From Paraphysomonas bandaiensis (taxonomy: Eukaryota; Chrysophyceae), in contig CBFFRP010000369.1 of the NCBI GenBank assembly GCA_965644295.1, positions 1 to 64,000 of the forward strand: a stretch of 64,000 bases of DNA. The letters run 5' to 3'. Below the pieces are notes generated by a model, which saw nothing but the letters and a program-made list of their open reading frames with translations, ran no database searches and was not told the origin of the DNA. The position numbers and the translations under genes are program-made. This document shows, in pieces, positions 33,469 through 44,148 of this stretch. Positions within the stretch are counted from its first letter, which is position 1; each line of letters begins with the position of its first letter.

Positions 33469-36400
33469 CTATAGCAATTTGTGCCCGAGCAAGTCTTGAG
33501 GGCTTGCCATATAAAAAAACTCTATCATTTTGACCTAAAATAGTACTCGGCTGATGATCATACAAAAATTGTGAGTGTCAGTTTGTATTACACAACAGAG
33601 TACGTACCGGTGGACTAATATAAACATACGGTAGTATCGCTCGAGCCTTCGGATTTGCGGCCCTGTATATTCCAAAACATATCACCTGCACCAAAGTAAG
33701 AATTTGGTATGAATTATATCGGTCCAAACGTACATGATGGTACGACATAATTCTGAACAGGTCCAAAAACTTTCGTCCCACCATTGAAATAGGTACGTCC
33801 GCCTGCATCACCGTCTGGCCAGCCTGTCCACAAACTAACTTTTCGCATATCAGCGGCGTCAGTACCCCGAAAAAACTCTGAACAAGAAGAGACTCAAAGC
33901 TTGATGGGACATAAGCCCTCGCGGAGGCAAACACGGGAAGCATGTGGTGCGTGTCCGTAGCATCCCAAAATCTGTTTTCCACATTCTCAGGTTCGACTTT
34001 GTTCTCCTTTATCTGTATAGCTTCTACTATTGAGTGATCAATAGTACTCGCCCTCCGGCCAATATTAGACGGCAACCGAGCCATCGACCCATGCATGGTC
34101 TGCCTAATAGTATTGCGCTTCGACGTGAACCTGCCTAAATGATCACCAGTCTCGGTTTTAGTCATATCACCGCCGCGATCGTTTTCATCCGATCCTTTCC
34201 TGAATCCTATAGCCCCGCTGCTCTGTAATCGTAAAACAGGCTTCTTGGAAGCATCCGACTTCGATCGGATTTGACGCTTCGTAGGTTTAAAGTACTCGAG
34301 AGGGTTTCTTCTAACACGTCGCATAATGGTAGCATTCAACACTGTCACATATCTGTCAAGACATAAACAAATAACACGAAAAGTCGCACCGGCCATATTA
34401 GAAGAGCATGTCAATTCAACAGAAAAGAAGACGTCACGAGGAATGTATTGTTCGAGCTTCAGATAGGCAAATAGAGTACCGGAATCTATACTCTCTTCTT
34501 CAACCTGCGTAATTTTTATCAGCGCAGAACAGTAAAAATCGAACAATGTACCGTTGTCACACCATCTCTATTGCACAATAAGACAACGGCAAATGCATTC
34601 TCCACGTTGGCACGATTAAATACAGCACTTCTTGTCAGCGAACCCAATAAAACGTATACGTCATTGTAACGTCCTTTGATAGCTTCCCACTTGGACGGAA
34701 GCTCAGGACTGACGATAACAAGTGGATGATAAGCCGCACCCTTCACAGCGGGACGACGGAGCTCAGATATGAACATTGGTAGACTGGTATCATTCCCGAA
34801 TACAATAATGTGATCGTCTACCTCAACTGTATCTGTGATCACTTGTGATTCGACACCTACGCATATATTAGCCCAATACAATATACAGAAAGGTCGAAGT
34901 ACCAAAGTTTGCCATAATCTTTTCGAGGGGGTCTTCCTCCTCTACCTCAGCCATCTTCAGGGCCTCTGATGGAGAGATAATTTTGGCGGGAACTTCAGAT
35001 ACCGGTGGTGCAGAGGGCGGGGCTTTTTCTTTCAATACCTCTGACGGTGACATTGGGCCTCGATGGTGTGCGTGTGTCCCTGTGAATATCGCCGTAAAAA
35101 TCCATGAGTAAACGATAGGGCTTAGAATCTATGAAAAGTACCTTTAGCAGCCTCTGTAGACGGGGGACTATCAGTAGGTGGAGGTTCGGAAGGTGGCCCG
35201 GGGATCTCTTCTCCATTAGACAGAGTTCTAGGTCTGGAAAGGACCGGCTCAGTGGCCCCACGACTGAGAATTCGATTCAACGGGACAGGCGTTGCGGACT
35301 TTGCAGGTGGAGTGCTTGTGCCACTTCCTTTCCGTTCCTGAGGTTGTGAGGTACTTTTTTCAGGAGTGGCAGTTGGAGTCTTACGAGTAACGGAAGGTGA
35401 CATACTTGGAGGCGGCTTGAGGCCACCAAGCTCATGAAGTTCTTTAAGTGTTTTCCTTATTTCTTTCGGGTTGCTGTTCATATTAGCACCAACAGTTGCA
35501 CCACGTAGGAAAGGTTTCGGCTTCTTGGATTTCGGTTTCGGTACATCCTCCGCCTCTTTTAACATGGCTGATGGAGCGAGCATCTGAAGCATACCCTTAC
35601 GTCCGCCGCCCTTGGCTTTCACATTATCCTCTGTTTCGCTATTCTCCTCGTCGCTGTCATCCTCATCACTTTCCTCCTTCATGCTAATTTGAGACGTTCG
35701 ATCTCTTTCGGACCGGATACTCTTGCGTCCTGTATCGGCTTCAATAATTGGTGATATCGGTTTGCGCACCCCTAGTAATCCTACGATACACTTAAGACAC
35801 TGAGGTGGTACACAAATGATGACCTACCCAATGGCCTGACTCGATTAGTCGTTCCGCCCACCATCCCGCCCCCTATAGTTAAGAAAGTTATACCATCACT
35901 ACAATTACCACTTATCCTACCGATCTGACTTGACATCCTTCGGCCTTCACTACCCTCGCGTGTGTTGTGCGTCGTCGCCACATATCCCACATACGTGTCG
36001 TCGTCATCATCGGAGTCAGATAACGGTACCGAGTTTCGAGTTGACATAAGCCTCTCGAGTCTTAGATTATCGACAGCGAACTGCAGTACAGCAATTAAGC
36101 GTCAGAAACATACAAAACATTTACAAGCACCACACCTTTTGACTGTTCCCATTTCCAGTTTTAAAAACAATATTATTCTTCAGGTTCTTAAGGGTTGACA
36201 GCTTTGATGCCTGTTTAGTCATAAAAACAGCTGTCGGCTTTTGAGATGTCAATTCTCCTGGTTTGTCGTCACTGAATGAACATGGGAAGGAATCTTCCTC
36301 GTCATTAATTTTATTCAACATACTTATAACGCAATTAATATCTGTTAGGCCTCTGGCTACATGCTCGGCTTGCATCTGGTCGTCTGCCATTATCAAAGCT

Positions 36401-38405
36401 ACGTTGAAAACAGAAAAGAAGGACTTAAAGGTTTTGTGATCCCCTAAATCCTTTTGAGTGGGGTTGAATGTCATTTCATCTTGGTCAGCACTGCATAGTC
36501 CCAGAACTATAATGCCCCATTCCATGTATATAGCTTCACATAGCCTGTCAAAACTATATGATATTGCTTTAAGGAAGTCACTGTCGAGTGGTACATAGTA
36601 AAACTCCATACGGGCTCCATGCAAGTACTCGCCATACCACGGGTCCAATTTATTCTCAACAACAGCGGACACTGCACCAAAGCTATGAAAAATGTTTTCC
36701 ACAAATGTTGAAAAACCAGGACAAATCGAGTTTCTAGCCTGGAGGGTAGTTTTGAACTCATCCAGACATAGGATGACGTCAATATCACTATCCTTAAGGA
36801 TGGTACGATCCTCTGGTCGCAGCACCTGTACAAGACAGTCTAGATCGGGATTGAAATTTGACACAGATAGTGCTCTCATAACAGTGGCCGCATCTTCTGT
36901 TCCCGCCGCTGAGGCTGACACCTCGGTATTGCACAAAAAAAACATTCCTGCTGCCACATCTGCTCTCACTTTCTTAAGATCTTCAACGGAGAGGGCAGAC
37001 CCGATCACATATGTGACGCGAGAATCCAACATCGGACTAAGAATAAGGTTGCGAACATCTTCATTTGGCTCCACGGGACACAATACAACAGCATGGAACT
37101 CCGGGGACGAGGAAAATGCTCTATCTGGATGAAAGAACTCCTTGAAAAACTGCTCTAATTTGGACTTGTCATTAACATGGCCACAGAGAATGACATGGCT
37201 CTCTTGGGGATGGGCCTTGTACGGATTGCGATAAGGCGATCGCATCGATAAAAGAACCTGTAATTTGTTGACCTGCATCGGAATGACCACTAGAGAGGCT
37301 ACTATGAACAGAAGCACCACAGATCTTGAGTACCTACACAGAAGTATATCAGAGATATCAGAAGAAACCGCAGCACAGAGTTCTCACGTTGTAGTTGGAG
37401 CAATGTCGCCATAACCCACAGTAGAAACAGTAACGATTATGAAGTAGAATGCATCGAAATATGTCAATCGAATACAGCGGATACTTGAGGGTTTGTATTG
37501 GTCATCTCCACGCTGTATAATGCAGCCGATTAGAATACCAGAAAGATCCAAAAGTGAAACTACCTGGTAATAACCTTCACAATTGTTCTCCTTGCAGTCA
37601 CAAGAATCATCTGCCGGAGAGCTAGGAGAACATGAGGGGCGCCAATCAGTTCGCGAGTTGATGTACTGACAGTCGAACTGATACTGCTCAATGTCGTTTT
37701 CCATGAGCTGAACCAAGCCTGCATAGAAAGATTAGGCGAAACACTACTTGCTAGACGAGTTTCACCAGCTGCAAGAAATGTCATACTCAGTAAGGTAAGT
37801 GTTAACGATAACAACTGCCTCTTCACACCACTCATGTTCCGTAAAGCCTTAAACGTTCTGAATATTCTTGCCAATCGCAGAATCCTAACAAAACGTAGAA
37901 ACCCTAAATTGGTAGCTTTGTTACCAGTGGCTATCGTTAAGTATACAGGCAAAATAGTCACAATATCAACTATTGTCATAGACTGTCTAAAATAAGAAAG
38001 TGTTCCGTCCAAATAAAAATTTAACGAAAAATCCACCATAAAGAATTGTGTGATGATCATTTCCGATAACAGGAAGGTCGAAGCTCCTCTGTAGCTGGAG
38101 ATGTAGGTGTCCGCCACATAGACAATACATGCCAACACCGACAATGCGATTTGAAGGATATCCCACACGGCCCCTGCCCATGAATTCGCTTTGGTTATAG
38201 CGATTTTCTTCCTGAGCGGGTAATGCTCTGGAAGACCGGGAAAGAGTATTCGTGAAAGGGAAAAATCATCCGACTGCATGCTGCTGACATGGTCTGCTGC
38301 CTTCTTGTTCTTCTTCTCTATTTTGCTAATAGAGGGAAGTCCCCGGGGATTATCATGAGAGAAAGAGTCGCGACTAGAGAACTGTCTGGACAGACCCCTA
38401 TTCAT
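33469..38405 (-). CDS. Slo/BK-like voltage-gated K+ channel with RCK domains
   Basis: Multi-exon gene with introns of about 45-70 nt. The first exon (from the ATG at 38405) gives S1 to S5: W-D-I-L-Q-I-A-L-S, F-M-V-D-F-S-L-N-F, an S4 with L-R-F-V-R-I-L-R-L-A-R-I-F-R, and L-L-S-M-T-F-L-A-A-G-L-V-Q-L-M-E-N across the 47-nt intron 37719-37765. The pore exon carries T-V-G-Y-G-D (about 37400). The next large exon (36136-37323) begins with S6 and has the RCK1 start H-V-I-L-C-G-H and the BK alpha domain. A ~400-residue disordered linker (34900-36050) precedes RCK2 (H-I-I-V-F-G-N-D) and its C-terminal half (V-I-C-F-G-I-Y-R, Y-V-Y-I-S-P-P). The last exon, ending at a TAG at 33469, is inferred from its similarity to the family's C terminus. 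It should conduct K+ under voltage and ligand control. No S0 helix and no Asp-rich calcium bowl are seen. Confidence 0.87.
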
Positions 38406-39103
38406 AGTTGCTACACTGGATGTCGCCTATCTGATAATCTCTGCAAATCGAGAGCATATACAATGCTACAAACGCATATAAATCTAACGCCTACACTACT
38501 ATCGTACCTTATACTATAGGGGCGAGGATATTATATTAATGTAACGATAGGGAGGGACGTCAATGTATACACACACACACACACACACTGGTAGATCAGT
38601 GCCCTACAGAGCTACCTGTACAACACCGTACAGAGCTGAAGAGGTATGCCTGGTATGCGTATGATGGCACATCCCTGTATACAGCTACACTACACAGTAT
38701 GCTATGGAGAGGGATTGGTACCAGTACACATACCTGCTGCTGCTGTATACATAGATTCGTACAATGAAACTGACCACTGATACTGCTGCTGGTGCAGTAT
38801 TTCTGTGATAACGACGGACTCTGATTGGCTAATAAAATACAATTTTCTATTCCCCAAAGTCCAGCAGGGTATTAAATATCCAGATATTTTGATCTAGAAC
38901 TTGGAAGAAATTCAGTGTATGAAGTACAGCAGTACACACCATGTACAGAGTATGCAGTACTGATGTATGCATGTCCTACTGTGCTGTATGCCATATATTT
39001 TAGACGGGAGAATGGACGGGAGGTGGATCTGCCTCATGCATGGAAAGCAAGAACGAGATAAAGCGGCACATCACACTAATCTGACTCCACTCTCTTGAGC
39101 GCT
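38406..39103. promoter_or_regulatory. Divergent promoter BK-like channel / C2H2 gene
   Basis: Contains a (CA)n run at about 38570-38588 and many TACAGC/GCTGTA/CTGCTG palindromes (e.g. about 38745, 38785 and 38928), the same motif class seen at other starts. No long CATA array. Confidence 0.45.
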
Positions 39104-39867
39104 ATGGCTCCTTCTAAAGCAAAGCGTCCTATTGCTGTTCGTCTAAGAGGAGTAGGTAAAGTTAAATCACCAGGACCGAGCAGACTCCTCACTTCTATTG
39201 ATGATCAAATAGCGGCTCTCGAAAATGAGATTAATGATATAACTAGTGACTCCGGCGATGAGGATTCGGATGAAAGCTCTGATAGTGACTCGGAAGGCAG
39301 TGTACATGAGGAAGAAGATTTAGTCGAGGTTCGTGATAGTGACGGTAATATAGTGTCCATCAAGTCTAAATTAAACGGTAATTCTTATCGTGTGTTGTTA
39401 TTGTTTGACGATGATTTATAGATGAAAAAATTAACCCCTTACCCAAGGAGTACTTACCTGATCCTAAGTGCGGAATTCCAAAAGCGGTAAAGGGACCACA
39501 GAAACCAAAGCAGCCACGTAAGACTAAATCTAATGACAGAACTGTGTTGGGTGCTGCAGACGGACTACAGAAAACTGTGGACGAACTCTTACGCAATTAT
39601 ACTCCATCGTCTGCTGAACGGCGGCCTTTTTGGTGCCGGATATGTAGGTATCAGGGGTGTAGTGAAGAAGACCTTATGAATCACCGGCAGTCGGAATTAC
39701 ATACCCTGGCATCAGAGCGAGAGCGGAAGCTGAGTACATGCAAGCTTTGTCGAAAGCAATTCACATCTCCTGAGCAGTTAAAGGAACACTTGAAGGGTAA
39801 AGCCCATATTGAGCGTCTTAGTCGCATGAATCAGAAGCAACAGAAGTCTAAAGACTTTCACCGATAG
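39104..39867 (+). CDS. Two-finger C2H2 (U1/Jaz-type) zinc-finger protein
   Basis: Two exons split by a short intron (39378-39420). The N-terminal ~90 residues are basic, then very acidic (D-S-G-D-E-D-S-D-E-S-S-D). The C-terminal part has two spaced fingers: W-C-R-I-C...H-R-Q-S-E-L-H and C-K-L-C...H-L-K-G-K-A-H. The second has the long linker typical of U1-like/Jaz fingers that bind RNA or double-stranded RNA. The product ends M-N-Q-K-Q-Q-K-S-K-D-F-H-R. A nuclear role in RNA metabolism or ribosome biogenesis is plausible but not shown. Confidence 0.82.
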
Positions 39868-40348
39868 GGACCTGTATTCGTGATATTATTGTATAGTGCT
39901 GTGACCACTGTTTATTTTATTTCAAACTTAAAAATATGTAATGATGATAGCTTTAAGCCGCTAGCATTCCGTTCTATAAACGCCCTAGCGGCATAATCCT
40001 ATGGTCGTCTACTATACAACCGTAATACAACCTTAGATTACTTTGATGGTCGCGGAGCTAAAAATCGACAAACGTACTCCTAAATATCTCAACTCATTGA
40101 TGAGATACTTTGTAGTATAGTGATATTTCCAGGGCTACTATGACTGCCCAATTACAATTCATTTTTGTGACCTTGTACTCAGCATTGCTTCTGCTACAAC
40201 TGTACAGCTGTAACTTAAGTATTTGTTACGTTTTACATTACTGTTCCAAATATCCATCACAACTGATACAACCAGATAGAATGCACATATATATTATTAC
40301 AAATATAATCACATCAGTTAATATGAATAAATAAACTATTGATACAAA
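39868..40348. other. Convergent intergenic region
   Basis: Between the 3' ends of the C2H2 gene (+) and the HAD-like gene (-). Nothing recognised. Confidence 0.5.
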
Positions 40349-41620
40349 TCAAAGTACAAAACAGCACTTCTCACTCTTAGTGGTCTCGACATTGCACTCC
40401 GTGTGTCGCTCGGTGCATACCAACATCTCAAAATCCCGAAGAAATTTCTGCACCTGAAGTCGACCATCTGACCCAATACAAAGAAAATTGTCTGCTTCAT
40501 TTAGGGCTTTGTCAATTGCTCTGTTTATTATTTCTATGTCACGGCTATCGGCTCCAATGATATGAATTTCCCTGGCACCAACATAAACACGCTTACATAC
40601 TGCATCAACTGCAAGAGCAGCAGCCTGTAATGCAGCACTTTCGTTATCCAAAAGAGAGGCTAAGTAAAGCACCGGAAGTGCTAGATGCTCGAGAGCCTGC
40701 TCTGAGGCTATATGCATAGCAGAAGCATAGTAGCCCTCAATGGAATTGACATTTCCGTCATGCAACGGTACCTGGATATGTATCGTTCCGCCATAACATC
40801 CGGCAGAGAAGCATGCATTTACAATATCATTAGGGTTACAGTCACTTCTATCCAAGCCGTCAACATATTCCACCTGCACAATAGCACCTCTGGGCCCACC
40901 GTTAAAACAATGCATATCTCCAAGTGAAATGCACAAAATGGCACCGTGCGAAAGCTGTAAACGGCGAGTGACAGTTATACCCTTGGCTTCTACACAATGA
41001 GCAGCACTGCTATACCCTTGTAACTCTATTGCCGGGAACAGCAAAGTGCACACACCCGCTTCCGATGCAATGCGAATGTTTCGCGGATCATCGTCAACTA
41101 ATAACACATTGGACAACGACAACTTCTGTTTGTGAAGTTTATATATACACTCCATCGCTGATCCAATGTGACCCTGCTTTCCATACTCGGAAAATCCCTT
41201 TGGAGTTTTCCATGACCCATCCTCGCACCGAATAATAATTTTCCCAGCGATCTCATTTCCACCTAGCACAATAGCCAAAACCTTACGAATAAGTTCAGTC
41301 TGTCCGCTAAACGTAACCACTGCTACGTGCATGTCCTGAATTTTAACAGCCTCTTGTAGCATCGCGGTGAATACAGGACGAACATGGGCCGCTAGGGTGT
41401 CAGCAGAGCCTGTCCATCGCCCGCCAGTGTGGATCTGCACTATAGTTGCATCGAAATCAATCGCCAGCAACCTTATCCCGCCCACAGAGGCGGCTAATGA
41501 AAGAATTCGTGCAACATGGTTGTGCAATTGGCCGTTATCGCAGCTCATGGTGACAAAGCTATAGGCTGCACCAATGCAGTTTCTCCTGTGCAGTATCTTC
41601 ATGCAACTCCAGGCAGACAT
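40349..41620 (-). CDS. HAD-like protein with possible macro-like C-terminal domain and CaaX box
   Basis: Single-exon gene of 423 codons. The N-terminal half has the HAD motif I D-F-D-A-T, a motif II-like V-V-T-F-S and the motif IV V-D-D-D-P-R-N-I. These are the expected acidic residues of a HAD phosphohydrolase, and the substrate cannot be predicted. The C-terminal half (residues ~230-390) has G-D-M-H...G-A-I-V-Q and a late A-A-L-A-V-D-A-V...I-H-I-I-G-A-D strand pattern that weakly resembles a macro domain. The protein ends C-C-F-V-L, a CaaX box whose final Leu would predict geranylgeranylation, so membrane attachment is likely. In-frame ATGs at residues 1, 7 and 25 are all possible starts. 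A promoter-like TACAGCAG cluster lies just upstream. Confidence 0.75.
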   Translation of the reverse strand: MSAWSCMKILHRRNCIGAAYSFVTMSCDNGQLHNHVARILSLAASVGGIRLLAIDFDATIVQIHTGGRWTGSADTLAAHVRPVFTAMLQEAVKIQDMHVAVVTFSGQTELIRKVLAIVLGGNEIAGKIIIRCEDGSWKTPKGFSEYGKQGHIGSAMECIYKLHKQKLSLSNVLLVDDDPRNIRIASEAGVCTLLFPAIELQGYSSAAHCVEAKGITVTRRLQLSHGAILCISLGDMHCFNGGPRGAIVQVEYVDGLDRSDCNPNDIVNACFSAGCYGGTIHIQVPLHDGNVNSIEGYYASAMHIASEQALEHLALPVLYLASLLDNESAALQAAALAVDAVCKRVYVGAREIHIIGADSRDIEIINRAIDKALNEADNFLCIGSDGRLQVQKFLRDFEMLVCTERHTECNVETTKSEKCCFVL

Positions 41621-41787
41621 ACACGCACAACACGGATATACATATATACAGCAGACTGCTGTCGGTATACATCTTGCAATCTACGGTCTATACGCAGCTG
41701 TACTCTGCTCTGTACGGTACGTCTACTCCCATATACAGCCAGCACACGGGGGTCAGCTGTGTCTCGTATCACATACACATCTCATCA

Positions 41788-42119
41788 CTATCTCGATATC
41801 AACCGCCACAGCTCAACAAATGCTGCAATCTGTGAATCCTGTCCATCTATCTTCTTGAGAGGTACAACTGTAACTGTTTCTACGGACTTGATAATCGGAT
41901 GAAGAGGATATACATACTCCCCTTCTACTGACTGCAGTTGTACTGCTGTGAGGTCGGCTTCCGTGTAATCTCTCTCCACGTTACCCTCTTGTGACCCTTG
42001 CGATGTAACTCTTATTCCACCACCAACTATTTGACTTGATTATCCCACCTAAAGGAGATGTTCTTGGATATAGCAGGGGCCGGAGCTTCTCCTTCATTTC
42101 CTTCACTAGTTGACATCAT
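41788..42119 (-). CDS. Small conserved-looking protein, interrupted by an apparent frameshift
   Basis: From the ATG at 42119 (a second follows at 42116) the frame reads M-M-S-T-S-E-G-N-E-G-E-A-P-A-P-A...F-R-W-D-N-Q-V-K and stops. The -1 frame then reads straight on as I-V-G-G-G-I-R-V-T-S-Q-G to the stop at 41788, a product of about 109 residues. A GTC-AAA-TAG junction near 42029 would be in frame with one extra A. No GT-AG intron of normal length resolves it. It may be a sequencing error in an A run, a real frameshift mutation or recoding. I do not recognise the family; no TM or signal peptide is seen. Confidence 0.5.
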
Positions 42120-43113
42120 GCAGCGCCACGAGCATATACACTGGTACTTGTCATGCTGCTTCAACGCTTAAATGTATGTCTGATTGTTTACGGCTAGTGA
42201 ATTGCGTCCGTCATCACGTTAACTCTATGCCAATAATTTTATTTGTTGCGAACATTACAATACTTTGAACTATGGATTTAAGTACCTCATATCTAATACA
42301 TTGGTATCACGTAGCTGTTATATATATTCATTATATATACAACTAATAAACGTTAACTTTATAAATATTAAATCCATTAGCCACAATTCTACTGAACTTG
42401 TGGTAGGGAAGTGGACATCAGGAAGCTACGAGAATGGCAAAATTCATTTGAAACAGAGTTAAAAGTAAACCCAATTCCTTGATTTCAAAGGTAGTGGGCA
42501 TGTGCAGATTGTCTTAGGTAACACTTATTGGAAGGTCATTATTACAGATTACAGCTACTTGGGTAAATCTTTAATGGTAATTATCGAATTGAGATAGCAG
42601 GAGACTTTTGTACAAATTCTGCGGATACAAATTGTAAGCACATGTTTAATAACATTTTAGTTTTATGATTTAGAATATGGTAGTCTCGTAGTACCACTAT
42701 ATTTTTTAAAGTTTCATTAGGTGATCGATCCTTTCTATATATGTCTATCTGGGCGCAAAATTTTCCAATGATAAAAACTGTCGGCTTAAGAATCAGTTCT
42801 TGAAATTTGCTTACATCTATAAGTAATTTGTACTCATCTCTACACTTATTATTATTCAATGTGAGATATATCTGAATAGACAATGACAGCTGACGACATT
42901 AATGTTCTTGTTGTTTGTTGCACGAAGATAAAAGTGAAGGCATCAACACGGACCATCGACATCTGTAGTTCAAAGTAAACATACATTTTAAGTCCTTTAC
43001 ATGTTATAGAATGATGAGATCAAAGTCAGCACAAGGCTGGAAGTAGAGTAGTATTAAGATAAATACAGACTATAAATTAGTGTACTACAAAACAGACCAC
43101 TGCTAGCTGCTAG
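42120..43113. other. Intergenic region
   Basis: AT-rich. A minus-strand open frame at 42581-42883 (100 codons) has no recognisable family or good start context, so I leave it out as a gene. Confidence 0.45.
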
Positions 43114-44148
43114 CTACCACCAAGTTTTCCTCGCTGGGACAGGTGGGTTTGGGGGTGCCTCATCACCACTAAATGGCTTGATGTGAAAGTACGCGATATT
43201 GCAATAATTCATATATTCTCCGTAATTGGTTGTAAAATTAAGTCCAAGCGTAGATTGAATGTGCAAAGCTATTTTGTAGTCTTCTCTAGATTCGTCTGTC
43301 ATAAGAAGTGGCCGGGATATGTATTCAAGATTTGTATAATTCCCGTATAATTCGCAGTGTTGGCGCCTCCTGTGGTGGTCAGAGAGAACATTGCTACCAA
43401 ATACTACTGGTGGGATCTCATGATACGTTTCCAAGTTCCGCTTCAGCCATGCAGCCTTCGGATCATCTGCACGCTCAAGCGTCGATTTGACAGAGTTCGC
43501 ATGCTCTTGACGTGTCAAACCTCCTTGCTGGGGATAATTATCTTCCAGTATCATGTGCTGGAATCCTTGTTTTTGTAAGTATGTCACACGGGCGTAGGAC
43601 ATTTGGTGGTCGTCTTCATACACAAGGGTTGTAGCCGGATTGACTCCAGGATAGTTGACCCAATCAATATCCTGAATATCCTTAAATTTCTTACCTGTGA
43701 GATATTCATTGTTAGTATTATCTATCCATCGAACTGGTTGACCACAGATAGGGTGATCAAGAGGGTCTATAGAGATAATTTTTGCGCTTGGAGCAGCCGA
43801 GCGAAAGAAATATGTTGAGACACCAGAATTAACGCCCGATTCAATTACTGTTTCTGGTTTGATATGCTTGGTGACCATATATATAGCAAACGCATGATTG
43901 ATACGAATACCACACTTGTTATTTTTATCTGGTCGATTATTATAGAGCTCAAGAAATTCGTCTAAATGTTCCAAGAAATACTCACGAGAGTTGTCAATGA
44001 AGTTGTGTCCCAGCTGCATCAGTTTGCTTCCCAGTTCGGAAGATGGTACTCCAAACTGAAAGTCTCGTCGTATGTATTTAGCTCTACTCAAACAGATAAG
44101 CGTACAAAACAATAGAGCCCTAGCGATGTAGACTGCCTTTAATGTCAT
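43114..44148 (-). CDS. Secretory-pathway Rossmann-fold methyltransferase-like protein
   Basis: Single exon. I choose the ATG at 44148 (M-T-L-K-A-V-Y-I-A-R) because it directly precedes a hydrophobic signal or anchor segment (A-L-L-F-C-T-L-I-C-L-S). An upstream in-frame ATG at 44205 would add 19 residues. The core has V-I-E-S-G-V-N-S-G-V-S-T (motif I of class I SAM methyltransferases), then I-I-S-I-D-P-L as the acidic strand end and M-I-L-E-D-N-Y-P. Later parts contain D-E-S-R-E-D-Y and several Cys and N-x-T sites, and the C terminus is Pro-rich (P-P-N-P-P-V-P). Likely a Golgi or secreted enzyme; the acceptor substrate is unknown. The fold call is by motif only. Confidence 0.68.
   Translation of the reverse strand: MTLKAVYIARALLFCTLICLSRAKYIRRDFQFGVPSSELGSKLMQLGHNFIDNSREYFLEHLDEFLELYNNRPDKNNKCGIRINHAFAIYMVTKHIKPETVIESGVNSGVSTYFFRSAAPSAKIISIDPLDHPICGQPVRWIDNTNNEYLTGKKFKDIQDIDWVNYPGVNPATTLVYEDDHQMSYARVTYLQKQGFQHMILEDNYPQQGGLTRQEHANSVKSTLERADDPKAAWLKRNLETYHEIPPVVFGSNVLSDHHRRRQHCELYGNYTNLEYISRPLLMTDESREDYKIALHIQSTLGLNFTTNYGEYMNYCNIAYFHIKPFSGDEAPPNPPVPARKTWW

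Noticed and set aside
35131-35687. Plus-strand frames opposite the BK linker
   Set aside because: Antisense shadows of a low-complexity coding exon.
42581-42883. 100-codon minus-strand frame
   Set aside because: AT-driven composition and no recognisable motif; not supported as a gene.
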